A stretch of DNA of 60,258 nt from Mangrovicoccus ximenensis (GCF_003056725.1 NZ_QBKZ01000001.1:599841-660098); one strand, 5' to 3'; positions 46,671 to 55,985 are shown, counted from the first letter of the stretch. Notes: generated by a model from the sequence alone, not told the origin. Numbers and translations are program-made.

Positions 46671-47147
46671 ATGGGCAAGGACCTCAAGGCCCGCGTAGGC
46701 GAAAGCCTCAAGCAGGCGATGAAGGACAAGGACGCCGTACGGCTTTCTACCCTGCGGCTGATCAATGCCGCGATCAAGGACACGGAAATCGCAGTACGCT
46801 CGGCCGCGCCGGGCGATGCGGAGCCGGAACCCCTGTCGGATGACAAGGTGCTGGCAATCCTCGGAAAGATGGTGAAGCAGCGCCAGGAAAGCGCGCGCGT
46901 CTACGAAGAGGGCGGGCGGCTGGAGCTGGCCGAGCAGGAACGCGGCGAGATCGAGATCATCGAGGAATTCCTGCCCGCGAAGCTCTCGGCCGAGGACCAG
47001 GCGAAAGCGGTCGAGAAGGCGATTGCCTCGACCGGCGCCGAGGGCCTGCGCGACATGGGCAAGGTGATGGCCGTGCTGAAGGCCAAATATGCCGGCCAGA
47101 TGGATTTCGGCGAAGTCGGCCCGCTGGTGCGCGCCAAGCTCGGCTGA
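46671..47147 (+). CDS. yqeY: GatB/YqeY domain-containing protein
   Basis: 158 residues with the tail domain shared with GatB: LKARVGESLKQAMKDKDAVRLSTLRLINAAIKDTEI, ILGKMVKQRQESARVYEEGGRLELAEQERGEIEIIEEFLP and MGKVMAVLKAKYAGQMDFGEVGPLVRAKL. The GatB tail binds tRNA; stand-alone YqeY function is unsettled. ATG 46671 is in the right frame (the nearby ATG at 46664 is not). In Rhodobacterales it is followed by dnaG and rpoD; here by a truncated activator gene. Confidence 0.9.
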   Translation: MGKDLKARVGESLKQAMKDKDAVRLSTLRLINAAIKDTEIAVRSAAPGDAEPEPLSDDKVLAILGKMVKQRQESARVYEEGGRLELAEQERGEIEIIEEFLPAKLSAEDQAKAVEKAIASTGAEGLRDMGKVMAVLKAKYAGQMDFGEVGPLVRAKLG

Positions 47148-47174
47148 GCTTTTTGCGTCACACGCAGTTCAAGG

Positions 47175-47200
47175 CGCCCGCGGTCCTGCCGCGGGCGTTC
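47175..47200 (+). terminator. Hairpin behind yqeY
   Basis: CGCCCGCGG (47175-47183), loop TCCTG, CCGCGGGCG (47189-47197), then TTCTGC. A stable 9-bp stem but a weak T-run, so termination may be partial. TTTTT occurs just after the yqeY stop. Confidence 0.5.
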
Positions 47201-47264
47201 TGCATTCCGGGCCGCCCCCTGGGCGGGGCGGCCAGCTGCGCCGGTCCCGGGGCAGGCACCGTCT

Positions 47265-47640
47265 GACGTCCCGGGCCGTGTCGCTGGCGGACCGGGTGTT
47301 CGAGGCGGCTTTCGGGCGGCAGGTCTCCTTCGATGCCGATGCGTTGCCGGTGCTGGCGGGGCATGGCTGGCCCGGCAACCTGCACGAGCTGGGGCAAGTG
47401 GCGCGGATGATGGCGGCCTCTGCGCCTCCGGCGATGTCGGGCAGCCGGCTGCGTCTCGGCCGCGCGGATTTCCCGCCGCAACTTCAGGCGGCGCGCGACG
47501 GCGGCGGGGGCGAGGACCGCATCCTCGCCCGCCATCTCCACGATACCGGCTGGAACATCTCGGAGACTGCACGGCGGATGGGCGTCAACCGCTCCACCAT
47601 CCACCGGCAGATCCAGCGCCACGGGCTCAGGCGGCCCTGA
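47265..47640 (+). pseudogene. Sigma-54-dependent activator (NtrC/AcoR type), C-terminal fragment
   Basis: About 125 residues: VSFDADALPVLAGHGWPGNLHELGQVARMM is the end of the AAA+ domain (GWPGNLHEL, the sensor II region), and EDRILARHLHDTGWNISETARRMGVNRSTIHRQIQRHGL is the Fis-type helix-turn-helix. The N-terminal sensory domain and the Walker motifs with GAFTGA loop are absent. The target is unknown. Confidence 0.75.
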
Positions 47641-47655
47641 GCCCGCGGCCGGGGG

Positions 47656-49230
47656 TCAGAGGCTGATCCCGAAGGCCAGCCCGCCGAGCAGGTAGACGAA
47701 GGCGGTGATCAGCGCGACGCCGACCAGGTTCAGCACGATGCCGCCGCGCGCCATCTGGCCGATCGTCACCGCGCCCGAGCCGAAGACGATGGCGTTGGGC
47801 GGCGTGCCGACCGGCAGCATGAAGGCGCAGGTCGCCGCCAGCGCGGTCGGGATCAGCAGCGTGGTGGCGTCGACGCCGATCCCCGCCGCGACCCCGCCGA
47901 GGACCGGAATGAAGGTCGCCGCGGTGGCGGTGTTCGAGGTGACCTCGGTCAGGAAGATCACCAGCGTGACGACGCAGACCAGGATCGCGGCCAGCGGCAG
48001 GGTGCCGAGGCCCTCGACCTGCGTGCCGAGCCACATGTCGAGCCCGGTCGCCTTGACCGAGGAGGCCAGGCTGAGCCCGCCGCCGAACAGCAGCAGCACG
48101 CCCCAGGGCAGCTCGTCCTGCGCGGTCTTCCAGTCGAGGACCATGTGGCCCTGCCGATCGCCCGGCAGCAGGAACAGCGCGATCCCCGCGGCGATCGCGA
48201 TGGCGGTGTCGTTGAGCGCGCCGAGCGCGGCGATGCCCGTGATGTCGGACAGGAGGCCCGGCACGATCCACAGGAAGGCGGCGCCGAGGAAGACCGCGGC
48301 GACCATCTTCTCGCCCTGGCTCATCCGGCCGAGCGCCGCGACCTGGTCGTCGATCATCTTGCGGCCGCCCGGGATCTCGTCGAGTTTGAAGCGGTAGAGC
48401 AGCTGGGTCATCAGCACCCAGGCGACCAGGATGAAGACCAGTGCCAGCGGCGCGCCGAGGATCATCCACTGCACGAAGCCGACATCATGGCCCAGCTCGT
48501 CCGACAGATAGGCGGCGACGATCGCGTTGGGCGGGCTGCCCAGCAGCGTGCCGAGGCCGCCGATCGAAGCCGACCAGGCGATGGCCAGCACCAGGCAGAC
48601 GCCGAAGGCGCGGATGTCCGGATCGGCGATCACGCTCGAGATCGTGCCGCCGCGCTGCAGTTCGGCGCCCACCTCGGCGCCCTGATCCGTGGCGCGGCTG
48701 CGCTCCACCACCAGGGTCAGGATCGACAGGCCGATCGGCAGCATCATCAGCGTGGTCGCGGTGTTCGACACCCACATCGACAGGAAGCCGGTGGCCAGCA
48801 TCATGCCGAGCACGATGCGCTTCGGCTCGACGCCGACCCGGGCCAGCGTCATCAGCGCGATCCGGCGGTGCAGCTGCCATTTCTGCATGGCGATGGCGAT
48901 CAGGAACCCGCCGAGGAAGAGATAGACGATCGGACTGGCATAGGGCGCCGTCGCCTCGCCGACCGAGCGCCCCGCGAGCAGCGGCAAGAGGACGATCGGC
49001 AGGAGCGAGGTGGCCGCCAGCGGGATCGCCTCGGTCATCCACCAGATCGCCATCAGCGTCGCGATCGCGGCCACGGCGCGGCCTTCGGGCGACAGCGCCT
49101 CCTGCCCGCCGAGCAGCAGCCAGACAATGGCCGCGCCCGCGATCCCGGCGGCGCGCAGCCCCCAGGTCCATCGCGGGTCGCGTACCGCCTCGACAATCGG
49201 GACCGGCCCGTCCTGGTCGTTTTCCGTCAC
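47656..49230 (-). CDS. DASS/SLC13 family sodium:dicarboxylate (or sulfate) symporter
   Basis: 524 residues, about 12 membrane helices. Conserved DASS parts: AVAAIATLMAIWWMTEAIPLAATSLLPIVLLPLL, GFLSMWVSNTATTLMMLPIGLSIL (SNTxTxxxxxP motif 1), SIGGLGTLLGSPPNAIVAAYL, FLTEVTSNTATAATFIPVLGG (SNT motif 2) and LPVGTPPNAIVFGSG. Imports C4-dicarboxylates or related anions with Na+. GTG 49230 is chosen: AAGGAG lies 6 bases before it. ATG 49254 and 49278 lack ribosome sites. Confidence 0.9.
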   Translation of the reverse strand: MTENDQDGPVPIVEAVRDPRWTWGLRAAGIAGAAIVWLLLGGQEALSPEGRAVAAIATLMAIWWMTEAIPLAATSLLPIVLLPLLAGRSVGEATAPYASPIVYLFLGGFLIAIAMQKWQLHRRIALMTLARVGVEPKRIVLGMMLATGFLSMWVSNTATTLMMLPIGLSILTLVVERSRATDQGAEVGAELQRGGTISSVIADPDIRAFGVCLVLAIAWSASIGGLGTLLGSPPNAIVAAYLSDELGHDVGFVQWMILGAPLALVFILVAWVLMTQLLYRFKLDEIPGGRKMIDDQVAALGRMSQGEKMVAAVFLGAAFLWIVPGLLSDITGIAALGALNDTAIAIAAGIALFLLPGDRQGHMVLDWKTAQDELPWGVLLLFGGGLSLASSVKATGLDMWLGTQVEGLGTLPLAAILVCVVTLVIFLTEVTSNTATAATFIPVLGGVAAGIGVDATTLLIPTALAATCAFMLPVGTPPNAIVFGSGAVTIGQMARGGIVLNLVGVALITAFVYLLGGLAFGISL

Positions 49231-49445
49231 TGGGCACTCCTTGGTAACCTGCATGGATTCCGCGCGGCAATGGGTCATCCGCAGGCAGAAGGCAACAGGT
49301 CCCGGCAGCCCCGCCCGGGGACCCGCAGCATCCTGCGCCGCCCGCCAAGGCCTTGCCGCTCAACGGCATTCCTGCATGTGACGCCGCTTCGGTCAAAGCG
49401 CCCGGTTGTCCCTTGCGGGCCGGGCGCGATCACTCTTGGGTGAAC

Positions 49446-50530
49446 TCAGAGCTCGAGTTCGATGTCGCTCAGCGGATGGCTGCAGCAGGCCAGGATCTTG
49501 CCCTGGTCGATCTCGCGCTTGCGGATGCCGCCGCCGTGGTTCATCTCGACCTCGCCCGAGACGAGCCGCGTCTTGCAGGTGCCGCAGATGCCCCGCTGGC
49601 AGGAGGAGAGCGGCCGCAGACCGGCCTCGCGCGCGGCCGACAGCACGGTCATGCCGGGGCTGCATTCCACCACCTTGCCGGATTTGGCGAAGCTGACCCG
49701 GAAGGTCTGGCCGCTGACCTCGGGGGCGGCCTCGGGTTCGCCCTCGAAATTGCCCGCGGTCTCGGCGCCGAAATCGAAGCTCTCCTCGTAATACTCCGCC
49801 ATGTCGTAGCCCGCCTCGCCGAGCATGGCGCGCACGCCTTCCATGAAAGGCGCGGGGCCGCAGCAGAAGATCCGGCGCTCCGTGAAATCGGGCGCGATCA
49901 GCTGCAGCATCGGCAGGCTGAGCCGCCCGGTGAAGCCCGCCCAGGCCTCGGCGGCAGGCGCGGTGCCCGAGATCAGCGCCAGCTTCAGCCCGTGGTTGCG
50001 CTGCGCCAGAAGCGACAGTTCCTGGCGGTAGATCATGTCGGCAGGGCTGCGTGCGGCATGGAGGAAGGCGAGGTCGAAAGGCGCGCCGAGGTCGCAGGCA
50101 GTGCGGGTCATCGACATCATCGGGGTGATGCCGCTGCCGGCCGACAGGAACAGGAGCTTCTGCCCGGCGGTGGCGTCGGTGGTGAACTCGCCCATCGGTC
50201 CGGTGACGGCGATTTCGCGCCCGGGCGCATGTGGTCGTGCAGCCAGTTCGAGCCCGGGCCGCCCGGCACGCGCTTGACGGTGATTTCGACCCGGTAGGGC
50301 CGCGCTGCCGAGCCCGAGACGGTGTAGCAGCGCTGGATCATCCCCTCGACGGGCAGTTCGAAGGTCATGAACTGCCCCGGATAGAAGCGGAAGGCGCGCG
50401 GTTCGCGTCCCGAGAAGACGAAGGTCTTCACGTCATGGGTTTCCTGGCGCACCTGGCGGCAGACCAGCGTGTCGTCGCGCTCCGGGTCCCAGAGCGGAAT
50501 GCGGGTGGCTTCGGTGAAATTGCCGTCCAT
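49446..50530 (-). pseudogene. gbcB: Glycine betaine monooxygenase reductase-type subunit, one-base frameshift
   Basis: Electron-transfer partner of the Rieske oxygenase next to it. ATG 50530, 2 bases after gbcA, starts MDGNFTEATRIPLWDPERDD; the FAD domain follows (FYPGQFMTFELPVEG, RCYTVSGSAARPYRVEITVKRVPGGPGSNWLHDHMRPG). Near 50220 one base is missing (GGCGCG where GGCCGCG is expected), and the next frame continues REIAVTGPMGEFTTDAT, LFLSAGSGITPMMSM, IFCCGPAPFM and the C-terminal [2Fe-2S] ferredoxin SSCQRGICGTCKTRL...CCSHPL. With the base restored it would be 361 residues. This could be a sequencing error, a real mutation or decay. Confidence 0.8.
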
Positions 50531-50532
50531 GC

Positions 50533-51807
50533 TCACTCCGCCGCCATCGCGCTGCTGCCGGGCTCGAGGAATTCTCCGAGCCGGTCGATGTACCAGGCGG
50601 CGAAGGCCTCGACCATCGGCTCGGTGAAGGGCGAATAGGGGCCGGGACGGTAGGCGGGGTCCGAGACGCCGAGCTGTCCCAGCCGCACGAGGTCGGCATC
50701 CTCCTGGTTGGTCATGGTCCAGACCGTCGTCAGGTGGTCGGTCTTGTAGTCCTGGCCCTCGATGGCGTCCTTGTGGACGAGCCAGGTGGTGCGCACCAGC
50801 GTCTTGTCCGGGCCGAGCGGCAGCACCGAGAAGGTCACGACATGGTCGGACATGAAATGGTGCCAGGAATTCGGCTGGGTCCAGAAACTCAGCCCTCCGA
50901 GCGCCGCCTCGCGGAACCGGCCCAGCAGCTTCTTCGAGGCGACCTTGGTGTCGAGCGTGTGCGACTCTCCGGCGCCCATCAGCGGCAGGCGCATGGCGCG
51001 GAAGCCGGTGACCTCGCGCAGCCGGTTCACCTCCGAGGAGGGCAGGCCGCAGGACTGCCAGTGGGCGTGGCGCTCCTCGATGGCGGCCATGTAGGCGGCG
51101 GCCTCGTCGGAGCGGCGCTCGTCCAGCTCGTCGGGCGAGAAGCCGAAGCCGAATTCCGACAGCGGCACGGTCAGCTGCGGATGGTTGGTCTCGCAATGGT
51201 AGCATTCGCGGTTGTTTTCCAGCGTGAGCTTCCAGTTGCCCTCCTCGACCAGCTCGGACTGGTGGGCGACCTTGCAGTTGGCCAGGTCATGCGGCAGCAG
51301 GTAGGGCTCCATCGCGGCGGCCATGCCGTCGATGTCCTCGGGCGGCTCCCCGGCGAGGCAGATGAAGACCAGCCCGGCGATGTCGCGGACATGGACCGGG
51401 ATCAGCCCGTGGCAGGAGCGGTCGAAATCCTCGCCCATGTGCTCGGCATGGATCAGCTCGCCGTCCTCGCTGTAGCTCCAGCCGTGGTAGCGGCAGACGA
51501 CGTTGCCGACGGTGGTGCTGCGCGCCTCCACCAGCCGCGCACCGCGGTGGCGGCAGACATTGCGGAAGCCGCGCACCGCCATGTCCTCGCCGCGCAGGAG
51601 CAGCACCGAGGCCGCGCCCACCTCCAGCGTCACGCAATCGCCGGGTTCGGGCAGCTCGGGGCCGGCCGCGGCGAAGATCCAGTGGCGGTGGAAGATCGCC
51701 TCGATGTCGAGATCGAGGATGCCGGGATCGGTGTAGAACGTGGCTTCGAGCGTGTGGCCCGGCCTGCGGTTTCGGACGAGGGCGGAGATCTCTTCGGGAC
51801 TTGGCAT
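50533..51807 (-). CDS. gbcA: Rieske oxygenase alpha subunit, glycine betaine monooxygenase type
   Basis: 424 residues. N-terminal Rieske [2Fe-2S] site CRHRGARL...CRYHGWSY (positions about 87-112) and C-terminal mononuclear iron site ENNRECYHCETNHPQL (His, His) with a later Asp. The arrangement and the partner flavoprotein match GbcA, which removes a methyl group from glycine betaine as formaldehyde; stachydrine demethylase is a close alternative. ATG 51807 has GGAG 8 bases upstream. Formaldehyde from this reaction would connect with gfa in the same window. Confidence 0.85.
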   Translation of the reverse strand: MPSPEEISALVRNRRPGHTLEATFYTDPGILDLDIEAIFHRHWIFAAAGPELPEPGDCVTLEVGAASVLLLRGEDMAVRGFRNVCRHRGARLVEARSTTVGNVVCRYHGWSYSEDGELIHAEHMGEDFDRSCHGLIPVHVRDIAGLVFICLAGEPPEDIDGMAAAMEPYLLPHDLANCKVAHQSELVEEGNWKLTLENNRECYHCETNHPQLTVPLSEFGFGFSPDELDERRSDEAAAYMAAIEERHAHWQSCGLPSSEVNRLREVTGFRAMRLPLMGAGESHTLDTKVASKKLLGRFREAALGGLSFWTQPNSWHHFMSDHVVTFSVLPLGPDKTLVRTTWLVHKDAIEGQDYKTDHLTTVWTMTNQEDADLVRLGQLGVSDPAYRPGPYSPFTEPMVEAFAAWYIDRLGEFLEPGSSAMAAE

Positions 51808-51892
51808 CGGCACTGCTCCGGATGGGGGAACTCAACGTCATCCTTCCAGCGTGACGCTGCGGCAGTGTCTGAACCTGCGAAATGCGACACTC

Positions 51893-51929
51893 CGGGGCAT
51901 GTTTTCGGCGTTTCGGGGCATTTTGCGGT
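51893..51929. promoter_or_regulatory. 21-bp-spaced direct repeat upstream of gbcA
   Basis: CGGGGCATGTTTTCGG (from 51893) and CGGGGCATTTTGCGG (from 51914) are direct repeats with start points 21 bases apart, 86-122 bases before gbcA. Two-turn direct repeats of this size are typical of AraC-type activators; betaine genes are controlled by GbdR, an AraC-family protein, in Pseudomonas. The rest of 51808-52167 contains no gene. Confidence 0.45.
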
Positions 51930-52167
51930 GCCACGGGCCAGAAATGGCCAAGCCTGGATCGCAAGATGCTTAACAGAGCGCCCAAAATGTGTTCGTTTGT
52001 GCAGTATCGAAGCAGATTCCCTGGTGCCTTGGTAGTGCTTCCCGCTTCGATGCCTTGCGTTCTCGACAGCCCCGGCGAATGCGACAGGCTTCTGGAAGGG
52101 GCGCGGACGGGCCGGGACAGGTCCGCCGCCCATCTCGACAGGGACAAGACCGAACGGAGGTCACAAC

Positions 52168-52602
52168 ATGTCATCAACCATCGTCGTCGCCTATGACGGC
52201 AGCGGCAGCTCCGAGCGCGCCATGGCGTTTGCCGTGGAGCGGGCCAAGGCCATCGGCGGCAGCATCTTGATTGCCCATGTGCTGGAATGGTCGCCCTATT
52301 CCTTCCTGACCGCGGAGGAGCTCGAGGAGCGCCACATCCGCCGCAAGGAGGAAATGGCGCGCGCCAAGCAGGCCCTGGTGGATCCCGAGCTTGCCAAGAT
52401 CGCCGCGGGCGGCGTGCCGGTCAGCGCGGATATCCGCTACGGCCATGTCGCCGAGACGCTCATCAAGATCGCCGAAGAGGCCGGCGCCATCCAGGTCGTG
52501 ATCGGCCGCCAGGGCCAGGGCAGCTTTGCCGCCCGCTTCTTCGGCTCGACCGCGGGCACGCTGGTGCAGACCTGCCCGGTGCCGCTGACAATCGTGCCAT
52601 GA
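52168..52602 (+). CDS. Universal stress protein (UspA family)
   Basis: 144 residues: STIVVAYDGSGSSERAMAFAVERAKAIGGSILIAHVLEWSPYS with the Asp that contacts ATP, and the ATP motif GRQGQGSFAARFFGSTAGTL (GxxG, nine residues, GS). It probably binds ATP. Directly upstream of an AGCS symporter: an alternative symporter start overlaps its stop (ATGA at 52599), so the two are co-translated or closely coupled. Its role may be to tune the transporter; that is inference. Confidence 0.9.
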   Translation: MSSTIVVAYDGSGSSERAMAFAVERAKAIGGSILIAHVLEWSPYSFLTAEELEERHIRRKEEMARAKQALVDPELAKIAAGGVPVSADIRYGHVAETLIKIAEEAGAIQVVIGRQGQGSFAARFFGSTAGTLVQTCPVPLTIVP

Positions 52603-52622
52603 CCTTCATGCAGGGGATTGCA

Positions 52623-54164
52623 ATGAAAGATACGTTACGCAAGTTGCCGCTGCCTGCAGCGCTGGCCGCGGCCAGTGCCACGCCGGCGCTGTCGCAGAGC
52701 CTCGACGAAACCATCAACAACGCCTTCGCGGCTTCGACCGGCTGGTTCGTCAACCTGATCTTCGCGCCCATCCCGGGCACCGCCTTTCCGTGGATCGTCG
52801 CCTGGCTGGTGGTCGGCGCGGCCGTCTTCTCGATCTATTTCGGCTTCGTCCAGTTCCGCGTTCTCGGCCATTCCATCGGGCTGGTGAAGGGCGACTATGC
52901 CGACCCGAACGATGCGGGCGAGGTCAGCCATTTCCAGGCGCTGGCGACGGCGCTGTCCGGCACGGTGGGGCTCGGCAACATCGCGGGCGTCGCGGTGGCG
53001 GTCGGCATCGGCGGGCCCGGCGCGACCTTCTGGATGATCCTCGCGGGCCTTCTGGGCATGGCGACCAAGTTCACCGAATGCACGCTGGCGGTGAAATACC
53101 GCAACGAATACGAGGACGGCCGGGTCTCGGGCGGGCCGATGTACTACATGGTCAAGGGCTTCAAGGTCCTCGGCAAGCCCGGCGGCAAGCCGCTGGCGAT
53201 CCTCTTCGCGGTCTTCACCATCCTCGGCAGCCTCGGCGGCGGCAACATGTTCCAGGCCAACCAGGCGCATGCGCAGCTGGTCAATGTCTTCGGCGATTTC
53301 CCGGGCGTGATCACCGGCGTGGTCTTCGCGGCGATCGTCTTCGCCGTCATCGTCGGCGGCATCAAGTCGATCGCCCAGGTGACCGAGAAGGTCGTGCCTT
53401 TCATGGGCGTGCTCTATGTCGGTACCGCGATCGTCATCCTGCTGCTGAACATCGACATGATCGGCTGGGCCTTCGGCCAGATCTTCGCCGGTGCCTTCAC
53501 CGGGCTCGGCGTCGCGGGCGGCATGGTCGGCGCGCTAATCCAGGGCTTCAAGCGGGCGGCCTTCTCCAACGAGGCCGGCGTCGGCTCCGCGGCCATCGCC
53601 CACTCGGCGGTGCGCACCAAGGAACCGATCACCGAGGGCTTCGTGGCGCTGCTGGAGCCGTTCATCGACACCGTCGTGATCTGCACCATGACCGCGCTGG
53701 TGATCGTCATCACCGGCCAGCTGATGGTCGATCCGGCCACCGGCCTCTACATCGTCGGCGAATCCGGCGCGATCCAGACCGTGGACGGCAATACCGGCGT
53801 GGCGCTGACCTCGGCGGCCTTCTCGCAGAGCATTCCATTCTTCCGCTACATCCTGGTGGTCGCGGTGATCCTCTTCGCCTTCTCGACGATGATCTCCTGG
53901 AGCTATTACGGGCTGAAGGCCTGGACCTTCCTCTTCGGCGAGGGGAAGACCACCGAGCTGGTCTTCAAGGTGATGTTCTGCTTCTTCGTGATCGTGGGCG
54001 CCGCGGCCAGCCTCGGCCCGGTGATCGACTTCTCGGATGCCGCGCTCTTCGCGATGGCGGTCTGCAACATCATCGCGCTCTACATCCTGATGCCGATCGT
54101 GAAGCAGGAGATGAACAGCTATCTCGGCCGGCTGAAATCCGGCGAGATCCGCAAGTTCGCCTGA
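52623..54164 (+). CDS. Alanine/glycine:cation symporter (AGCS family)
   Basis: 513 residues with an N-terminal signal-like segment (ALAAASATPALSQS) and about 11 membrane helices. AGCS motif FQALATALSGTVGLGNIAGVAVAVGIGGPGATFWMILAGLLGMATKFTECTLAVKYR, GGPMYYMVKG, FKRAAFSNEAGVGSAAIAHSAV and SWSYYGLKAWTFLFGEG. Takes up alanine or glycine with Na+. ATG 52623 is used (AGGGG 6 bases upstream); ATG 52599 would add 8 residues and overlap usp. An imperfect stem CCGGTCCGG...CCGGTCCGG lies behind the stop near 54178-54200. Confidence 0.9.
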   Translation: MKDTLRKLPLPAALAAASATPALSQSLDETINNAFAASTGWFVNLIFAPIPGTAFPWIVAWLVVGAAVFSIYFGFVQFRVLGHSIGLVKGDYADPNDAGEVSHFQALATALSGTVGLGNIAGVAVAVGIGGPGATFWMILAGLLGMATKFTECTLAVKYRNEYEDGRVSGGPMYYMVKGFKVLGKPGGKPLAILFAVFTILGSLGGGNMFQANQAHAQLVNVFGDFPGVITGVVFAAIVFAVIVGGIKSIAQVTEKVVPFMGVLYVGTAIVILLLNIDMIGWAFGQIFAGAFTGLGVAGGMVGALIQGFKRAAFSNEAGVGSAAIAHSAVRTKEPITEGFVALLEPFIDTVVICTMTALVIVITGQLMVDPATGLYIVGESGAIQTVDGNTGVALTSAAFSQSIPFFRYILVVAVILFAFSTMISWSYYGLKAWTFLFGEGKTTELVFKVMFCFFVIVGAAASLGPVIDFSDAALFAMAVCNIIALYILMPIVKQEMNSYLGRLKSGEIRKFA

Positions 54165-54296
54165 TCTGATCCCCTCCCGGTCCGGCTGCTGCGCCGGTCC
54201 GGGACGCTGCCGCCCGCGACGGCATGGCGGCTATGACTTGCCCCGGGACTGTGAGAGCTTACCTTCGTGAGCGGTAACAGTGCAGGAGCTTTCCCC

Positions 54297-55040
54297 ATGA
54301 CCCCGATCCACGCCATCGGCGACATCCACGGCCAGCTTGCGCAGCTCGAGACCGCGCTGGAGCTGATCGAACGCCATGGCGAGCGGGGCGCTCCGGTGGT
54401 GTTCTGCGGCGATTTCGCCGATCGCGGCCCGGACTCGCGGGGCGTGATCGAGCTGCTGATCGAGGGCCAGTCCGCCGGCAATCCCTGGACCTGCCTGATG
54501 GGCAACCACGACCGCTTCCTGCTGCGCTATCTCGAAGACCCGCTCTACCAGGACCCGAATGTCTCGCGTCCGCTGTTGTGGACCGACGCTCCCCTGGGCG
54601 GACGGGCGACGCTGGCCTCCTACGGGGTGGACGTGTCCGAGGCGCGCGCGCTCGCGGACATCCATGCCGATGCGCGCGAGGCGGTGCCGCAGGCGCATCG
54701 CGACTGGATCGCGGGCCTGCCGCGCACCCATGAAACCGGCGGGCAGATCTTCGTCCATGCCGGACTGCGCCCGGGCGTGGAGTTGGAGGACCAGGCCGAG
54801 GACGACTTGGTCTGGATCCGCGGCGGCTTCCTCGAAAGCAGCTTTGACTGGGGCCGCCTCGTGGTGCATGGCCATACCGCGCTGGAGCACCCCGAGCTCT
54901 ACCCGAACCGGCTGAACATGGATGGCGGCGCGGGCTATGGCCGCCCGCTGGTCCCGGCGCTGGTCGAGGGCCGCAAGGCCGCCGTGCTGGAACCGGCCGG
55001 CCGCCGGGCGCTCGGCATCAGCGAGCTGGCCGGCGTCTGA
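54297..55040 (+). CDS. Calcineurin-like serine/threonine protein phosphatase-type metallophosphatase
   Basis: 247 residues. Metal-site motifs in order: IHAIGDIHGQL (Asp, His), VVFCGDFADRGPDSRG (Asp), CLMGNHDRFL (Asn, His), FVHAGLRPG and VVHGHTALEHPEL (His). This is the PPP/ApaH-like layout of lambda-phosphatase-type enzymes with two metal ions. Substrates could be phosphoproteins or nucleotides (Ap4A); not decidable. It is preceded by a ~130-base gap. The start ATG 54297 has AGGAGC 9 bases upstream. Confidence 0.9.
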   Translation: MTPIHAIGDIHGQLAQLETALELIERHGERGAPVVFCGDFADRGPDSRGVIELLIEGQSAGNPWTCLMGNHDRFLLRYLEDPLYQDPNVSRPLLWTDAPLGGRATLASYGVDVSEARALADIHADAREAVPQAHRDWIAGLPRTHETGGQIFVHAGLRPGVELEDQAEDDLVWIRGGFLESSFDWGRLVVHGHTALEHPELYPNRLNMDGGAGYGRPLVPALVEGRKAAVLEPAGRRALGISELAGV

Positions 55041-55439
55041 TCCCGCTCCGGCCGGAGCGATTTCAGCACCGATACCGGCGCGCCCCGCCGCAAGGGGGGT
55101 GACATGGCCGGAAGCCCTGCACCGGGATCGGCAGTGCCGGAAGGACTGTGTCCGGCGGCGGCGAGGAGGCCGCCCCGCTTCGGCGCCCTCCGGGGTCTCG
55201 ATTTTCTTCCGCCATATCGCATCGGCGCTGCCTTGAGCGCCTCTGCGACCGAACCGGACTCCGCGACGATCCGTGTCTCGGTGCTGAGGGACGCCAGCGT
55301 CCGGGCCAGTGCATCCGGGCCGCCCGCCATGCGTGGGGCGGCGCAGGGCGCACCGCAGGCGACAGCCCGTCCGTTGATCGCGGTCTCGCCGCAGGACGTG
55401 CCTTCAGCGGCAGCGCTCGCCGAAGCTGCCGTCGGAGCA
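55041..55439. other. No certain gene; possible leftward fragment
   Basis: A leftward frame at about 55190-55380 (CGETAINGRAVACGAPCAAPRMAGGPDALARTLASL and TRIVAESGSVAEALKAA) looks protein-like but was not identified and has no usable start. It is joined to an ArsC-like stub at about 55440. Otherwise nothing. Confidence 0.3.
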
Positions 55440-55596
55440 GGGCTCGGGGGCCGAGCCGCGCGGACCAGGCCTCCAGCCGTTCCCGCGGCGGCGGCGTCTC
55501 GCGCAGGTCGACGAAGGCGGGCTCCCGCCCGGCATCGGCCAAGGCGCGCCTAGCTTTTCGGCATGTGTCGCAGGTCTTCAGGCCATAGAGGATCAT
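55440..55596 (-). pseudogene. ArsC/Spx-like thioredoxin-fold protein, N-terminal stub
   Basis: ATG 55596 starts MILYGLKTCDTCRKARRALADAGREPAFVDLRETPPPRERLEAW; the CxxC motif CDTC is that of the ArsC/Spx/YffB family. About 50 codons on, after SARLGP, the frame no longer resembles the family (expected RRSTTW region is lost). No arsenic-resistance genes nearby. Confidence 0.7.
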
Positions 55597-55778
55597 GTGG
55601 GGCAGATTCCTTCACATTTGCTGCCTTGCGGCGAAAGATTTTCCAATATTCCTTGCCTTTTTTCAGCCTTGCTTAACCCTTGGGTACAGGGAGCACCATC
55701 CCTGGCCCGGCAAGGCGACACCGGGTCCTCGACAGCGGGGCCAGTCCGCGCGGCCCCACAAGTGCAAGGAGATACCGG
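55597..55778 (+). promoter_or_regulatory. Leader/promoter region of second cold-shock gene
   Basis: The left part (55610-55680) is AT-richer than its surroundings and contains TTCCTTGCC and CTTGCTTAACC stretches that could hold promoters; a 100-base leader follows and ends in AAGGAGATACCGG before the start. Confidence 0.35.
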
Positions 55779-55985
55779 ATGCCCACTGGCACCGTGAAAT
55801 GGTTCAACACTACCAAAGGTTATGGCTTCATCGCCCCCGATGACGGCGGAAAGGACATTTTCGTCCATATTTCAGCCGTCGAAAGGGCCGGCATGACCGG
55901 CCTGGCCGACAACCAGCGGCTCGAATACGAGCTGCGCGAAGGCCGCGACGGCCGGGCTTCGGCCACCGAGCTCAAGAACGCCTGA
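55779..55985 (+). CDS. cspA: Cold-shock domain protein (CspA family), second copy
   Basis: 68 residues: [39 protein letters not shown] with RNP1 (KGYGFI) and RNP2 (IFVHIS), C-terminus LREGRDGRASATELKNA. Paralogue of the protein at 35916, differing mainly in the C-terminal half. GGAGATACCGG precedes the ATG. Convergent with thyX, whose stop is only 26 bases away. Confidence 0.95.
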   Translation: MPTGTVKWFNTTKGYGFIAPDDGGKDIFVHISAVERAGMTGLADNQRLEYELREGRDGRASATELKNA

